The notes below the pieces were generated by a model. It was not told the DNA's origin. It searched no databases and saw only the letters and a list, made by a program, of their open reading frames with translations. Of a DNA stretch of 64,000 bases, positions 17,613 through 25,978 are shown piece by piece. Both the position numbers and the translations under genes were made by a program. The stretch is from Fibrobacteria bacterium (lineage in GTDB: Bacteria > Fibrobacterota > Fibrobacteria > UBA5070). The stretch is taken from the NCBI GenBank assembly GCA_020633825.1, contig JACKCV010000004.1:280416-344415 (forward strand). Direction: 5' to 3'. Every line of letters starts with the position of its first letter. Within the stretch, counting starts at the first letter, position 1.

Positions 17613-18837
17613 ATGCGGGAGGCTTGCCCTCGGCGAGGAAGAACCAGGGCACCCCCAGAGCGCCCGGCTTCTCGTGGACGGAAACCGTCCCACCGACCTC
17701 GATCCGATCGAACAGGTCGCGCCCGATGGTGGTCGAGGCGGCGTGGCGACGCGGCCCCCAAGGGGCCAGCCGGACGCTCCAGGTCGTGGTCTTCCCCCGG
17801 CTGACCTGCTTGCCGAGCACGCGAACCTCGTGCACGACCGGGGTTCCGGAGTCCAGCAGACCGTTGGCCTGCACGGCCAGGGCCGCCCCCGAGGCCAACC
17901 CCAGGGCCACGGCGACCAGGAGCGGACGCAGCGAGGAGCGGGTCTCCCGGAAGACCGCGAGGATGCACGCCGACATGACCGCTCCCGCGAGGAGGGAAGG
18001 AGCGACCACTGGAGCGATCGACACGAGGTGGAACTCCATCACCGCTCGCGCTCCCAAGGCGAAGGAAGGCAGCACGATGGCGAGCCCCACGTGCGGATGG
18101 GCGGACTCCTTGCTTCCCCAGAGCCGCACCAATCCCCGATGCAGGAATCCCACCGCCAACGCGGCGAACGGCAGGCACGACGCGGCCCCCATCGCCCAGG
18201 TGAAGGGGCGAGGCAGGAATCCGGCCCAAAACGACACGACCATCGCGACGCCAACGGTCGAACCAGCCACCTTCCGCGCGCGTTCCAGGAAGGCTTCCCG
18301 ATCCGCCTCGGTGAATCCGTATTCCTCTTCGGCCAGGATCGCTCTCCGGTCGGCGAGCCGGTCGAGCTCGTCCAGGTCGGGGAAGAGGCGGGCTCCCCAG
18401 GCGGAAATCTCTCCTCCCTTCCGGAAATTCAAGGGGATCTTCACCACCTCCGCACGGGGGGCCTTCGGATGCAATTCCATGGTCCGCGAATCCTTGCTCC
18501 CTCGAATGCGGTAGCCTCTGACCTGGGCCACAAGGATCCGGCGCCCCCCAAGGGGCGAACGGTATTCGATCGAAGACTCGGAGAGGATCACCCGCGTCGC
18601 CCCCATCCACCACAGACCGTACCCCAGGATCCACAGGCCCACTCCGCCGATCATCGCGGCCAAAGCCAGGTCGGAGGATCCCCTGGGACTCCCCGAACCC
18701 AGGAGCAGCACAGCTCCGGCGAATCCCGCGGCCCCGACCACGGAGAACAGCACCCGCATCCCCACGGAGGCACGGTAGATCCGCGGAGGATCGGTCGGGA
18801 CGGAGGTGTGGTCGGCCGAAGGTGCCAAGGTGGTCAA
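17602..18837 (-). CDS. Multi-pass membrane protein with a PH-like segment (unknown function)
   Basis: The C-terminus at 17602 is certain; the start is not. The frame is open to 18957 with a GTG there, a TTG at 18837 is used here, and the first ATG comes just before the first membrane helix. Helix pairs occur at roughly residues 30-80 and later at four more places. Between them lies a soluble stretch (ATRVILSESSIEYRSPLGGRRILVAQVRG) like bacterial PH/DUF304 domains. The C-terminal part (SVRLAPW...LFDRIEVGGTVSVHEKPGALGVPWF) resembles DUF3592-type segments. Function is unknown; it is divergent from the SRPBCC gene. Confidence 0.65.
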   Translation of the reverse strand: MTTLAPSADHTSVPTDPPRIYRASVGMRVLFSVVGAAGFAGAVLLLGSGSPRGSSDLALAAMIGGVGLWILGYGLWWMGATRVILSESSIEYRSPLGGRRILVAQVRGYRIRGSKDSRTMELHPKAPRAEVVKIPLNFRKGGEISAWGARLFPDLDELDRLADRRAILAEEEYGFTEADREAFLERARKVAGSTVGVAMVVSFWAGFLPRPFTWAMGAASCLPFAALAVGFLHRGLVRLWGSKESAHPHVGLAIVLPSFALGARAVMEFHLVSIAPVVAPSLLAGAVMSACILAVFRETRSSLRPLLVAVALGLASGAALAVQANGLLDSGTPVVHEVRVLGKQVSRGKTTTWSVRLAPWGPRRHAASTTIGRDLFDRIEVGGTVSVHEKPGALGVPWFFLAEGKPPASPP

Positions 18838-18998
18838 TACGGGCCCCGGGGGAACGGTGGAACGGTGGAAAGCGAGCTGGGTGGCTTTCCTGATTCTAGG
18901 AAACGAAATCCCCCCCGAGGGCCACCCGAGAAGGTCGTGAGATTGTATCTCACACACGTTTCCTTTCGAAGGGGGGATCCTTCCCCCGGGGAGTCCGC

Positions 18999-19412
18999 AT
19001 GAAGATCCAGATCGAAACCGTCGTCGCCGCGTCCCTCGAACGCGTCTGGGAGGCGTGGAACACTCCCGCCGACATCATGTGTTGGAACTTCGCTTCCGAC
19101 GATTGGCAGTGTCCCTCCGCCGAGGTGGATCTTCGCGTGGGAGGATCCTTCAAGGCGCGCATGGAAGCCAAGGACGGCTCGTTCGGGTTCGACTTCCCCG
19201 GCACGTACACGATCGTGGAACCGTTGCGCCGCCTGGCCTACGCCCTTCCCGACGGACGGACCGTGCAGGTGGACTTCCAGGCCGATGCCGAGGGGGTCCG
19301 CGTCACCGAGCAATTCGACGCGGAGGACCAGAATTCCGCCGACATGCAACGGGCGGGGTGGCAGGCGATCCTCGACAATTTCCGCAAGCACGTGGAAGCC
19401 GGAGCGAACTGA
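18999..19412 (+). CDS. SRPBCC (AHSA1/polyketide cyclase-like) protein
   Basis: This encodes 137 aa, the usual size of stand-alone SRPBCC/AHSA1 domains. The START-like signature is visible: VAASLERVWEAWNTPADIMCWNFAS at the start, VDLRVGGSFKARMEAKDGSFGFDFPGTY in the middle, and GWQAILDNFRKHVEA as the closing helix. These are small hydrophobic-ligand-binding proteins; the ligand is unknown. The AraC-type regulator begins 103 bp downstream on the same strand and is often found with such genes. A second SRPBCC protein occurs at 55869-56291. Confidence 0.88.
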   Translation: MKIQIETVVAASLERVWEAWNTPADIMCWNFASDDWQCPSAEVDLRVGGSFKARMEAKDGSFGFDFPGTYTIVEPLRRLAYALPDGRTVQVDFQADAEGVRVTEQFDAEDQNSADMQRAGWQAILDNFRKHVEAGAN

Positions 19413-19515
19413 AGCCCGGCCCGGCTCCCGTGGCCGCTCCAGGGGGCCCGGCACCGCTTTCCAAGTCGCCTCCTGGCGGAGCCGTCGGCGATGGAAAAGC
19501 GAATATTTTCTGCGC

Positions 19516-20388
19516 ATGCAATTGATGCGATGGCCCGTCGAGGCACCGTTGCGTCCCTACATCGAATCGATCTGGGTGTTCGAATCGGACCAGGGCGTCC
19601 CGGAGAGCTCCTCCCGGGTGATCGCCCCCAACGGGTGCCCGAAGCTCATCCTCTCCTTCCGGAATTCCCTCGACGTGTCGCATCGGCGGGGCACCCAGAT
19701 CGGGAGCGAAGGCCGGCTCCACGTCATCGGGGTGTGGGACGAGTCGTCCATCGTCTCCTCCCCGGCCCGCGCCACCGGAAGCATCGGGATCGAGTTCCAT
19801 CCGGAAGGGTTTTCCCGATTCTGCGGATTCGCGCTGCACGAGATCGCCAACCGCGTGTGCGACGCCGACGAGGTCTTCGGCCACCTCGGACGGGATCTCC
19901 AGGAGCGCCTGGCCAACACCCCTTCGGTCGCGTCCAAGGTCCGGATGCTCCAGGGGTTCCTGATCGAACGGCTCGCCAAGACCCGCCCAGTCCACGCGGT
20001 CCTCGACCACGTCTCGCGGCGTCTGCGCCTCACCGATGGGGCGGCGGAAATTTCCAGCTTCGAACGGGAAACGGGATTCTCCCGACGATGGCTCGACAAG
20101 GTCTTCCAGGAGCATGTCGGGCACTCCCCCAAGACCCTGGCCGCGATCTTCCGCTTCCAGCGTTTCTACAAGGCCTGGGCCATGACCCCCTCCTCGAACG
20201 TCCTGCGGGAGGACATCCTGGACCTCTACTACGACCAGTCCCATTTCACCCGCGAATTCAAACGCTTCACGGGCTTTCCGCCCGGGAAATACGCTCAGGC
20301 CGACAACGAATTCGGACGCATCTTCTACCGCCCCGACCCCCGATCCCTCGAGACGGGGTTCCCATTCGTACAAGAAAACGGCCCCTGA
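19516..20388 (+). CDS. AraC-family transcriptional regulator
   Basis: This encodes 290 aa from the ATG at 19516. The N-terminal half is a cupin-like sensing domain beginning LRPYIESIWVFE (DUF6597-like). The C-terminal ~100 residues hold two helix-turn-helix motifs: AAEISSFERETGFSRRWLDKVF and DILDLYYDQSHFTREFKRF, with the conserved GFPPGKY after the second. It lies between the SRPBCC gene and a small membrane-protein gene on the same strand, which are its likely targets. Confidence 0.88.
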   Translation: MQLMRWPVEAPLRPYIESIWVFESDQGVPESSSRVIAPNGCPKLILSFRNSLDVSHRRGTQIGSEGRLHVIGVWDESSIVSSPARATGSIGIEFHPEGFSRFCGFALHEIANRVCDADEVFGHLGRDLQERLANTPSVASKVRMLQGFLIERLAKTRPVHAVLDHVSRRLRLTDGAAEISSFERETGFSRRWLDKVFQEHVGHSPKTLAAIFRFQRFYKAWAMTPSSNVLREDILDLYYDQSHFTREFKRFTGFPPGKYAQADNEFGRIFYRPDPRSLETGFPFVQENGP

Positions 20389-20446
20389 ATCCGGGTATGA
20401 TGGGAATGCACAGAACCCTTCTCCACTCCCACTCCAGGAAATCCTC

Positions 20447-20833
20447 ATGAACCGAAAGATCGCGTCCGCACTCTACCTGATGTCCGGAATCCTCATCGCC
20501 CTGGGAGGTTTGGGCCACAGTTTGGGAGCCGTGGGGCAGGTGCACGAGGCCTTCGGGAAAGTCCGCCTCGACGCCCACACGGCCGATCTGGTGATCGCGG
20601 TGTGGCACTTCGCCGGAGCCGCGATGGTCGCCCTGGGCGCCATGGTGGTCTCCGGATGGTGGAAGACCCGCCACGGGGAGGTTCTGGACGAATCCACCCC
20701 CCTGCTGATCGCGCTCTTCTACATCGGGTACGGAATCGCCGCCCTGGCCTGGATGCGCGAGCCCTTCTGGAGCGTGTTCATCGTCTTCGGGCTGTTGGCG
20801 GGGCTTTCCGGCAGATCCCTCGGCGGCAAGTGA
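20447..20833 (+). CDS. Small four-helix membrane protein
   Basis: This encodes 128 aa with four hydrophobic segments (SALYLMSGILIALGGLGHSLG, VIAVWHFAGAAMVALGAMVV, LLIALFYIGYGIAALAW, SVFIVFGLLAGL). I do not recognise a named family; many small inner-membrane proteins downstream of AraC-type regulators look like this. It is 58 bp after the AraC gene, so probably co-transcribed with it. Confidence 0.78.
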   Translation: MNRKIASALYLMSGILIALGGLGHSLGAVGQVHEAFGKVRLDAHTADLVIAVWHFAGAAMVALGAMVVSGWWKTRHGEVLDESTPLLIALFYIGYGIAALAWMREPFWSVFIVFGLLAGLSGRSLGGK

Positions 20834-20852
20834 CCGCTCGAGGGACCGATCT

Positions 20853-20880
20853 TCCCGCGCGCCTCAGGCCGCGCGCGGGA
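20853..20880. terminator. G+C-rich hairpin at convergent ends
   Basis: A perfect 9-bp stem TCCCGCGCG / CGCGCGGGA with a 10-nt loop spans the stop codon of the aldo/keto reductase (20864) and lies 20 bp after the stop of the small membrane protein. Confidence 0.55.
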
Positions 20881-21820
20881 ACCAGCTCTCGAGGAGGGCC
20901 AGGTCCGAGGCGTCGAGGACCAGGTCGGCGGCCTTGGCGTTTTCCTCGAGTTGCGCGACCGTCGAGGCCCCGACGATCGCCGAGGTGAGACCGGGCACCT
21001 GGAGCACCCAGGCGAGGGCCACCTGGGTGGTGGTCACGCCGTGCTTGGCGGCGATCTCCCCGATGCGATCCACGCGCGAGAGCAGATCGGCGTCGCCGAG
21101 GTGGTCCTTCATCCACATGTTCATGGACGAGTTGCCCCCGCGGGCTCCGGCGGGAATGCGGCCTCCGGAATACTTGCCGCTGAGGACCCCCTGGGCGAGA
21201 GGCGAGAAACAGGCCGTTCCCATCCCCGTGTCCCGGCAGGCCGGAAGGATCTCCTTCTCGATGCCGCGTCCGAGGAGGTTGAAGTAGGGCTGGTTCACCA
21301 CCGGGGCCCGCCAGCCGCGCAATTTGCACAACTCGTGGACGTCGCGGATCTGGTCGGCGGTCCATTCGCTGGTGCCCCAGTACAGGATGCGCCCCTGTCG
21401 GATCAGGTCGTCGAAGGCCTGGCAGGTCTCCTCGATGGGGGTCTCCGGATCGAACCGGTGGGCGTAGAAGAGATCGACGTACTTCAGGTTCAGGCGATCC
21501 AGACTCGCGTCGATGGAATCGAACAGGTGCTTGCGCGACAATCCCTTGTCGGTGGGGTGCTCCGACATGGGCCAGAACGCCTTGGTGGCGATCACGTATT
21601 CGCTGCGACGGCGCTTGGGCAGGATCTGTCCCAGGAGCGTCTCCGCGGCGCCCTTGTTGTAGACGTCGGCGGTGTCGAAGGAATTGATCCCGAGGGCGAA
21701 GGCCTTCTCGAGGATCGCGCGCGCGCCGTCCAGTTCGACCTGGCTGCCGAAGGTGAGCCACGACCCGTAGGTGATGGTGCTGATGCGCAGGCCGGTGTTT
21801 CCGAGGTTTCTGTATTGCAT
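20864..21820 (-). CDS. Aldo/keto reductase (K+ channel beta-subunit type)
   Basis: This encodes 318 aa from the ATG at 21820. The start MQYRNLGNTGLRIS is typical of the AKR family. The catalytic tetrad can be located: Asp in FDTADVYNKG with its Tyr, Lys in YVIATKAF and His in LFYAHRFD. The NADPH-binding tail contains AIVGASTVAQLEENAKA. The closest resemblance is to the KCNAB/YghZ-like (AKR6/AKR14) group that reduces aldehydes with NADPH. The longer open frame to 21964 adds a non-homologous Pro/Gly-rich stretch and was not used. Only the remnant at 22017 separates it from the defence island. Confidence 0.92.
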   Translation of the reverse strand: MQYRNLGNTGLRISTITYGSWLTFGSQVELDGARAILEKAFALGINSFDTADVYNKGAAETLLGQILPKRRRSEYVIATKAFWPMSEHPTDKGLSRKHLFDSIDASLDRLNLKYVDLFYAHRFDPETPIEETCQAFDDLIRQGRILYWGTSEWTADQIRDVHELCKLRGWRAPVVNQPYFNLLGRGIEKEILPACRDTGMGTACFSPLAQGVLSGKYSGGRIPAGARGGNSSMNMWMKDHLGDADLLSRVDRIGEIAAKHGVTTTQVALAWVLQVPGLTSAIVGASTVAQLEENAKAADLVLDASDLALLESWFPRAA

Positions 21821-22016
21821 GCGAAGAGTTGTAGCAATTGGCCACTCCCTCCTCGTACCCACGACCCAATCTGAGCAATCGAAATCTCGGGAAAGGGGGG
21901 GAGGAGCCCCTCCCCCGGCCTTCGCCGCCGGACGGCTGCGGCACCCCCCGCCCAGCGGGGACACCCCGCAACGCCCCGGAAGGGCCTGCGAGGCCCCGCG
22001 GCCAGGACTCCGCGGA

Positions 22017-22263
22017 TCAGAACAAGGTGGTCAGAGTGCGCCAGGAATGGCCACCTTGCTCAAGCTGGACCACCAGCGGGCCGCCGGGCAAGGCGCCCAG
22101 ATCGATCGCGATCCGTCCGGACCGCGGGGACAACCGGACCTCGCGCAGCAAGCGTCCATCGAGGGTCCGCAAACTCGCCCGCACCGGTTCGTCGGAAAGA
22201 CCCTGGGCCTGCAGGGAACGGGCGCTTCCCCTGCCCTGCCATCGTGCCAACACCAACTTGCAT
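22017..22263 (-). pseudogene. Severed 3' end of a secreted-protein gene (C-terminal beta-sandwich)
   Basis: The minus frame ending at a TGA (22017) encodes about 80 residues: RASLRTLDGRLLREVRLSPR ... IDLGALPGGPLVVQLEQGG. It resembles the C-terminal T9SS-like sorting or beta-sandwich domains seen on other secreted proteins here (for example the GH39-like and SUMF1 proteins). Reading upstream, the G+C-rich codons end abruptly near 22263 in A+T-rich sequence and the frame has no plausible N-terminus. The rest of the gene is not found on the far side of the island. It marks the left boundary of the inserted island (inference). Confidence 0.6.
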
Positions 22264-22269
22264 ATAAGG

Positions 22270-22283
22270 GTCAATATATTGAC
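22270..22283. promoter_or_regulatory. Perfect palindrome upstream of hipBA, probable HipB operator
   Basis: GTCAATATATTGAC is a perfect 14-bp palindrome, 65 bp before the hipB start, in a short A+T-rich stretch. A TATACA hexamer (22284-22289), a possible -10 box, adjoins it. HipB proteins bind palindromes in their own promoter, so this is the natural autoregulation site. Confidence 0.6.
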
Positions 22284-22347
22284 TATACAGAACGCATTTC
22301 GCAGTTTAGAGGCAAATACTTCTCCCTTAAAAATGAAGTAGGAAAGC

Positions 22348-22653
22348 ATGGCGTTCCGAACCGTCCAGCAGATCGAAGAGCTGATCGGCCAGAAGATCAC
22401 AGCCTATCGTCTGAACCAGAACATCCTCCAGACCGAGCTCGCCAACAAGGCCGGTGTGAGTCTAGGCGTCCTGAAGCGGCTGGAACGCGGCGAACCCGTC
22501 CGTTTGGGGACCCTCATCCGCGTGATGAAGGCCCTGGGCCTGGAAGACTGGTTCGACACCATCGCCCCCTTCTCGACCATCAACCCCCTGCAGGCCGTGA
22601 ACGAGAACCCACGACAGCGGGCACGCAGGAAGAAGTCCACCAATGGCCGCTAG
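22348..22653 (+). CDS. hipB: HipB-type XRE antitoxin/repressor
   Basis: This encodes 101 aa. The helix-turn-helix LNQNILQTELANKAGVSLGVLKRLERGEPVRLGTLIRVMKAL matches the Cro/C1-type domain of HipB antitoxins, with a C-terminal basic tail (RQRARRKKS). In the family the protein neutralises the HipA kinase and represses the operon. Its stop overlaps the hipA start by 11 bases, so the two are translationally coupled. A purine-rich AGTAGGAAAGC precedes the ATG. Confidence 0.9.
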   Translation: MAFRTVQQIEELIGQKITAYRLNQNILQTELANKAGVSLGVLKRLERGEPVRLGTLIRVMKALGLEDWFDTIAPFSTINPLQAVNENPRQRARRKKSTNGR

Positions 22654-23935
22654 GAAGAAGTTCCGGCACGTCTCGAAGCTTGAGGTCCATTTGTGGGGGC
22701 ACCACATCGGCTCCCTCATGCCCGACACCCATTCGCCCGCCTACGCCTTCCGCTACACAGACGAATTCCGTCTGGCCGGGATCGAGCCATCTCCCCTGCA
22801 GATGCCGGTGAATCGACCGATCACCTGGATCTTCCCGAACCTCAACCAGAAGACCTACCACGGCCTGCCCGCGCTGGTCAACGACAGCCTCCCGGACGCC
22901 TTCGGCAACCGGGTCATCGATCGCGCCCTCCCCTCTTTCGGTGTGCCCATAGAGCAGATCACTTTCCTCGATCGGCTCGCCTACCTCGGCTCCCGGGCCA
23001 TGGGTGCCCTGCAGTTCAAGCCCCCACAGGAGCCTGCGCAACGCCCCACCGCAATCCATCTGCGCGAACTCGTCGAGGAGGCACGCCTGGCAATCTCTCG
23101 CGAGGCGCTTCAAGACGGGAGCGGAAGCTTGAAGCACATCATCCAGGTTGGCATCTCCGCTGGCGGTGCTCGGCCCAAAGCGGTGATCTGCTGGAACCCC
23201 AACACGGGGGACTTTCAGTCCGGCCAATTCGACGCTCCCGAAGGCTACGAACACTGGCTCCTGAAATTCGATGGCATCGAGAAGGGCCAGAACGACTTCG
23301 TCGAACCCCACAACGAAGGACGTGTCGAATTCGCCTACTACCTGATGGCCACTGCGGCCGGAATCCGGATGTCCGAGTCTCGCCTCCACGAAGAAGGTGG
23401 TCGCGCGCACTTCATGACACGTCGATTCGACCGGGAAGGAGCCAGCACCAGGCACCACGTCCAAACCCTGTGCGCAATGGCCCACATGGATCTGGCCTAC
23501 CTGGGAGCCTACTCCTACGGCCAGTTCTTCGAGGCCATCCTGAACCTCGGCCTTCCTGAAGGAAGTCTCGAGGAGGCGTACCGCCGCATGGCCTTCAACG
23601 TCATGGCCCGCAACCTGGATGACCACACCAAGAACCAATCCTTCCTGCTCCAACAGGAAGGGACCTGGCAATTGGCGCCCGCCTACGACCTCACCCACGC
23701 CCACGACCCCGCCGGACGCTGGAACCACCAGCACTTCCTCGCGGTGAACAACAAGTACGACGAGATCTCCCGTGCCGACATGCTCCTGGAGGCCGAACGC
23801 TACTCGATCGCCGATCGGAAGCTGATCCTCGACCAGGTCTCGGCCGCCATCGAGATGTGGCCCGTGTACGCCGACGCGGCCGGCGTCCCCAAGAAGAAGG
23901 CTGAACAGATCCGGAAAGACCTCCGGATCATCTAA
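22643..23935 (+). CDS. hipA: HipA-type serine/threonine kinase toxin
   Basis: This encodes 430 aa, full length for HipA. It has an N-terminal Couple_hipA region (LPALVNDSLPDAFGNRVID), a P-loop-like region with GARPKAVICW, a catalytic loop FNVMARNLDDHTKNQSFLL (N-x-D-D-H-x-K-N) and a metal-binding D-L-T in LAPAYDLTHA. E. coli HipA phosphorylates glutamyl-tRNA synthetase and causes persistence; the target here is not known. No inactivating change was seen. It sits at the left end of the defence island, on the opposite strand to the restriction operon. Confidence 0.92.
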   Translation: MAARKKFRHVSKLEVHLWGHHIGSLMPDTHSPAYAFRYTDEFRLAGIEPSPLQMPVNRPITWIFPNLNQKTYHGLPALVNDSLPDAFGNRVIDRALPSFGVPIEQITFLDRLAYLGSRAMGALQFKPPQEPAQRPTAIHLRELVEEARLAISREALQDGSGSLKHIIQVGISAGGARPKAVICWNPNTGDFQSGQFDAPEGYEHWLLKFDGIEKGQNDFVEPHNEGRVEFAYYLMATAAGIRMSESRLHEEGGRAHFMTRRFDREGASTRHHVQTLCAMAHMDLAYLGAYSYGQFFEAILNLGLPEGSLEEAYRRMAFNVMARNLDDHTKNQSFLLQQEGTWQLAPAYDLTHAHDPAGRWNHQHFLAVNNKYDEISRADMLLEAERYSIADRKLILDQVSAAIEMWPVYADAAGVPKKKAEQIRKDLRII

Positions 23936-24186
23936 CCCCCCCGATCACGAAATTGGACAAGCCTCCCCGAGTTTCGGCGAAGGCTTATTTCGTTTTGGGA
24001 CGTTTTTTGGCCGCCACGGGATTGAAGTCCCGCGACATCAATGAATTCAATCGCTCCTTCAATGCGATGGCACTTGCTCACAGCCAAGGGCAGGGACCAA
24101 ATCGTGGCAGAATATGGCCCTGAAATCTTGGATCGTTATGATCTCGTCCAAGTTCTATGCGCCGCAGGATCCCCAGAGCATGTCCG
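23936..24186. other. Gene-poor debris between hipA and the restriction operon
   Basis: No full gene is apparent. A 55-codon plus-strand frame (24041-24208) is the only reasonable coding stretch. Base composition is mixed. The region lies between two convergently ending units and probably records deletions inside the island. Confidence 0.4.
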
Positions 24187-24208
24187 CTACGATTCTCTTC
24201 GGTCCTGA
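24041..24208 (+). CDS. Possible 55-aa fragment, unknown
   Basis: An ATG frame of 55 codons with protein-like composition (LTAKGRDQIVAEYGPEILDR, then DLVQVLCAAGSPEHVRYDS). It has no good ribosome-binding site. It could be a fragment of a longer gene truncated at both ends. Its 3' end overlaps the antisense remnant at 24187. Confidence that it is expressed is low. Confidence 0.25.
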   Translation: MNSIAPSMRWHLLTAKGRDQIVAEYGPEILDRYDLVQVLCAAGSPEHVRYDSLRS

Positions 24209-24351
24209 TGCCCTCCCCAGGTCACGGCTGTTCGAGGCTTGCCGAATCTCTCCACTTCGGCTTCGCAGAGCCGGGCGATCAGGGCGCGCAACGGATTGTC
24301 GTCGAGTAGCGCCACATCGCCGCTGGTCACATCCAGCAGGTCAGCGGACAA
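24187..24351 (-). pseudogene. N-terminal remnant of a large island-associated protein
   Basis: This is a 54-codon frame starting at a TTG with a very strong ribosome-binding site (GGGGGAGGTGATCC) four bases after the fic stop. It reads SADLLDVTSGDVALLDDNPL, continues ALIARLCEAEVERFGK, then AVTWGGHQDR before a stop. This resembles, from memory, the first 50 residues of long uncharacterised proteins found in bacterial mobile and defence regions (DNxLR...LIARLCEAEL...VTWGG). The C-terminal bulk is missing, so it is a truncated last gene of the operon. Confidence 0.45.
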
Positions 24352-24354
24352 GGA

Positions 24355-24945
24355 TCACCTCCCCCGACCGCCCATCGCTCGCCTACCCAGCTCGGTGCGA
24401 CGGTACTTTTGCCGCGGGCTGCGGGGCGATGCCGGATCAGTCCGCTCCACGAAACCGGCCTTGAGCGCCGGATCGAGGTAGTTAGCCAGGAACGTGGGAC
24501 GATGCGAAAGCGCCAAGGCTTTCATGAGGTCGCCGGTTCCCAGCTCGCGGGATCCCAAAGTCTTCAACAGCGCGGCTACTTGTTCGGTTACTTGTACGGT
24601 TACATGGTCGGTTTTCGGAAGTTCCCGCAGCGCCGAGCAGATCTGCCTCCTTCGCAGGATCCCAGGTCTCCAGCTTGTCGTAGGTCGCAAAGGCGTTGCG
24701 GACTTCTGGATCTCGCGCGGCGCACCCAGCACGCGCTTGCCCTCCAGGAGTGCCGTGACCTGTTCCAGCGTGAGCGTGTTCTGCTCGATCGCGAGGCTGG
24801 CCTGGATGGTCCGGATACGATTCCCCCGCCGAAGCTTCGGGGTCATGCGTTTGGCCTGCGCCGCAACACGCTCGGTCACCCCCGCGATCTCGGCGACGAA
24901 CGTGAGGATGCGCGAGGTGATGGTGAAGGGGGTACTCACGCCCAC
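24355..24945 (-). pseudogene. Fic-family gene with its catalytic core deleted
   Basis: This is an open frame of 196 codons. Residues 1-80 match the N-terminus of Fic-family proteins (LRRGNRIRTIQASLAIEQNT, LTLEQVTALLEGKRVLGAPREIQ). Residues about 110-196 match the C-terminal winged helix (ALRELPKTDHVTVQVTEQVA, LSHRPTFLANYLDPALKAGF). In between, the normal continuation EVRNAFATYDKLETWDP...EADLL is readable only in the +1 frame, showing a 1-base loss near 24712, and the whole core with HPFxxGNGRxxR is absent. The frame stays open by chance. The product cannot AMPylate. The start overlaps the upstream YhcG gene by 10 bases. Confidence 0.8.
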
Positions 24946-25964
24946 CTCTCCTGGGCTTCCAGCACGCCCCGCTCCCGGTCCAGTTCGCGGCGCAGCTCCT
25001 CCTCGCTGGGCAGGATCAGCTTGTACTTGCTGGCAAACAGCTGCTCGTTCCCGTGCAGGACCGAGTAGCGGACTACCGATGCGTCCCTCTGGGCGCAGAG
25101 GATGATGCCCACCGTGGGATTGTCGTCCGGCCCGCGCTTGAGGTCGTCGTACATCCGCACGTACATGTCCATCTGGCCGATGTCCTGATGGGTCAGCTCA
25201 CCGCGCTTGAGATCGAAGATCACGAAGCACTTGAGCAGGTAGTTGTAGAAGACGAGGTCGAGATAGAAGTCCTTGGACTCGGTGCTGATCCGCTGCTGGC
25301 GCGCCACGAAGGCGAAGCCCTTGCCCAGCTCCAGCAGGAAGCCCTGCAGCTGGTCGATGAGCGCCTGTTCCAGGTCGTTTTCCAGCACGGCGCCGGCATT
25401 CGGGAATCCCAGGAACTCAAGCACCACAGGATCGCGCACGATGTCGCGGGGAGTCAGCCCCGCGGTCTTGGCCGACGCCTCGGCGACCACGGCGGCCTTG
25501 TCCTGGCTGGAAAGTAGCCGCTCGTAGTAGAGCGTCCCGATCTGCCGTTCCAGGGCACGGCTGCTCCAATTCTGGGACGCCGCCTCGTTCATGTACCATT
25601 CGCGTGCGGTCGGCGATTCGACGCGCACCAGGAGCCGGTAATGGGTCCACGCCAATTCGGAACGCACTGCGTTCCAATTCGGGAAGGACTGGAAGAAGGC
25701 CCGCATGTTCCGCAGGTTGCGTTCGTCGAACCCTTTGCCGAACTCGGCGGTGAGGGCTTCGGCCAGTTGCGGAAGGAGGCGCTTGCCGTAGGCGGCACGG
25801 GAGGCTCCGCCCTGCTCGAACTCGACGATGTGCCGCCCGATGTGCCAGCAGGTCTGGACCTGGAGGGTGTCGACCGTCCGCAATGCCTGGGCCCGGGCCT
25901 GCCGGATCAATTCCCCAACCGCGCCGACCAGAGTGGGCAATTCCGCCTTTGCCGCGAGGCTCAT
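24936..25964 (-). CDS. YhcG/DUF1016 family PDDEXK nuclease (second copy in operon)
   Basis: This encodes 342 aa. I chose the ATG at 25964 because CGGAGGAACCG precedes it; a GTG at 25982 is also in frame and would overlap the hsdS stop. An N-terminal DUF1016_N region (CWHIGRHIVEFEQGG, YGKRLLPQLAEALTAEFGKGF, LRNMRAFFQSFPNW) is followed by a PDDEXK nuclease domain with KDFYLDLVFYNYLLKCFVIF then D-L-K. Members are putative DNA nucleases often found within type I restriction loci; their role is not settled. A paralogue lies at 28957-30096 in the same operon. The downstream fic gene overlaps its stop. Confidence 0.9.
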   Translation of the reverse strand: MSLAAKAELPTLVGAVGELIRQARAQALRTVDTLQVQTCWHIGRHIVEFEQGGASRAAYGKRLLPQLAEALTAEFGKGFDERNLRNMRAFFQSFPNWNAVRSELAWTHYRLLVRVESPTAREWYMNEAASQNWSSRALERQIGTLYYERLLSSQDKAAVVAEASAKTAGLTPRDIVRDPVVLEFLGFPNAGAVLENDLEQALIDQLQGFLLELGKGFAFVARQQRISTESKDFYLDLVFYNYLLKCFVIFDLKRGELTHQDIGQMDMYVRMYDDLKRGPDDNPTVGIILCAQRDASVVRYSVLHGNEQLFASKYKLILPSEEELRRELDRERGVLEAQERWA

Positions 25965-25978
25965 CGGTTCCTCCGGTT

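Noticed and set aside
19490..20450. Plus-strand 319-codon frame overlapping the AraC gene
   Set aside because: It is a shifted frame of the AraC gene rich in Arg/Pro; the AraC frame has both HTH motifs.
22643..23935. hipA as a pseudogene like its neighbours
   Set aside because: The frame is full length with intact N-x-D-D-H-x-K-N and DLT motifs.
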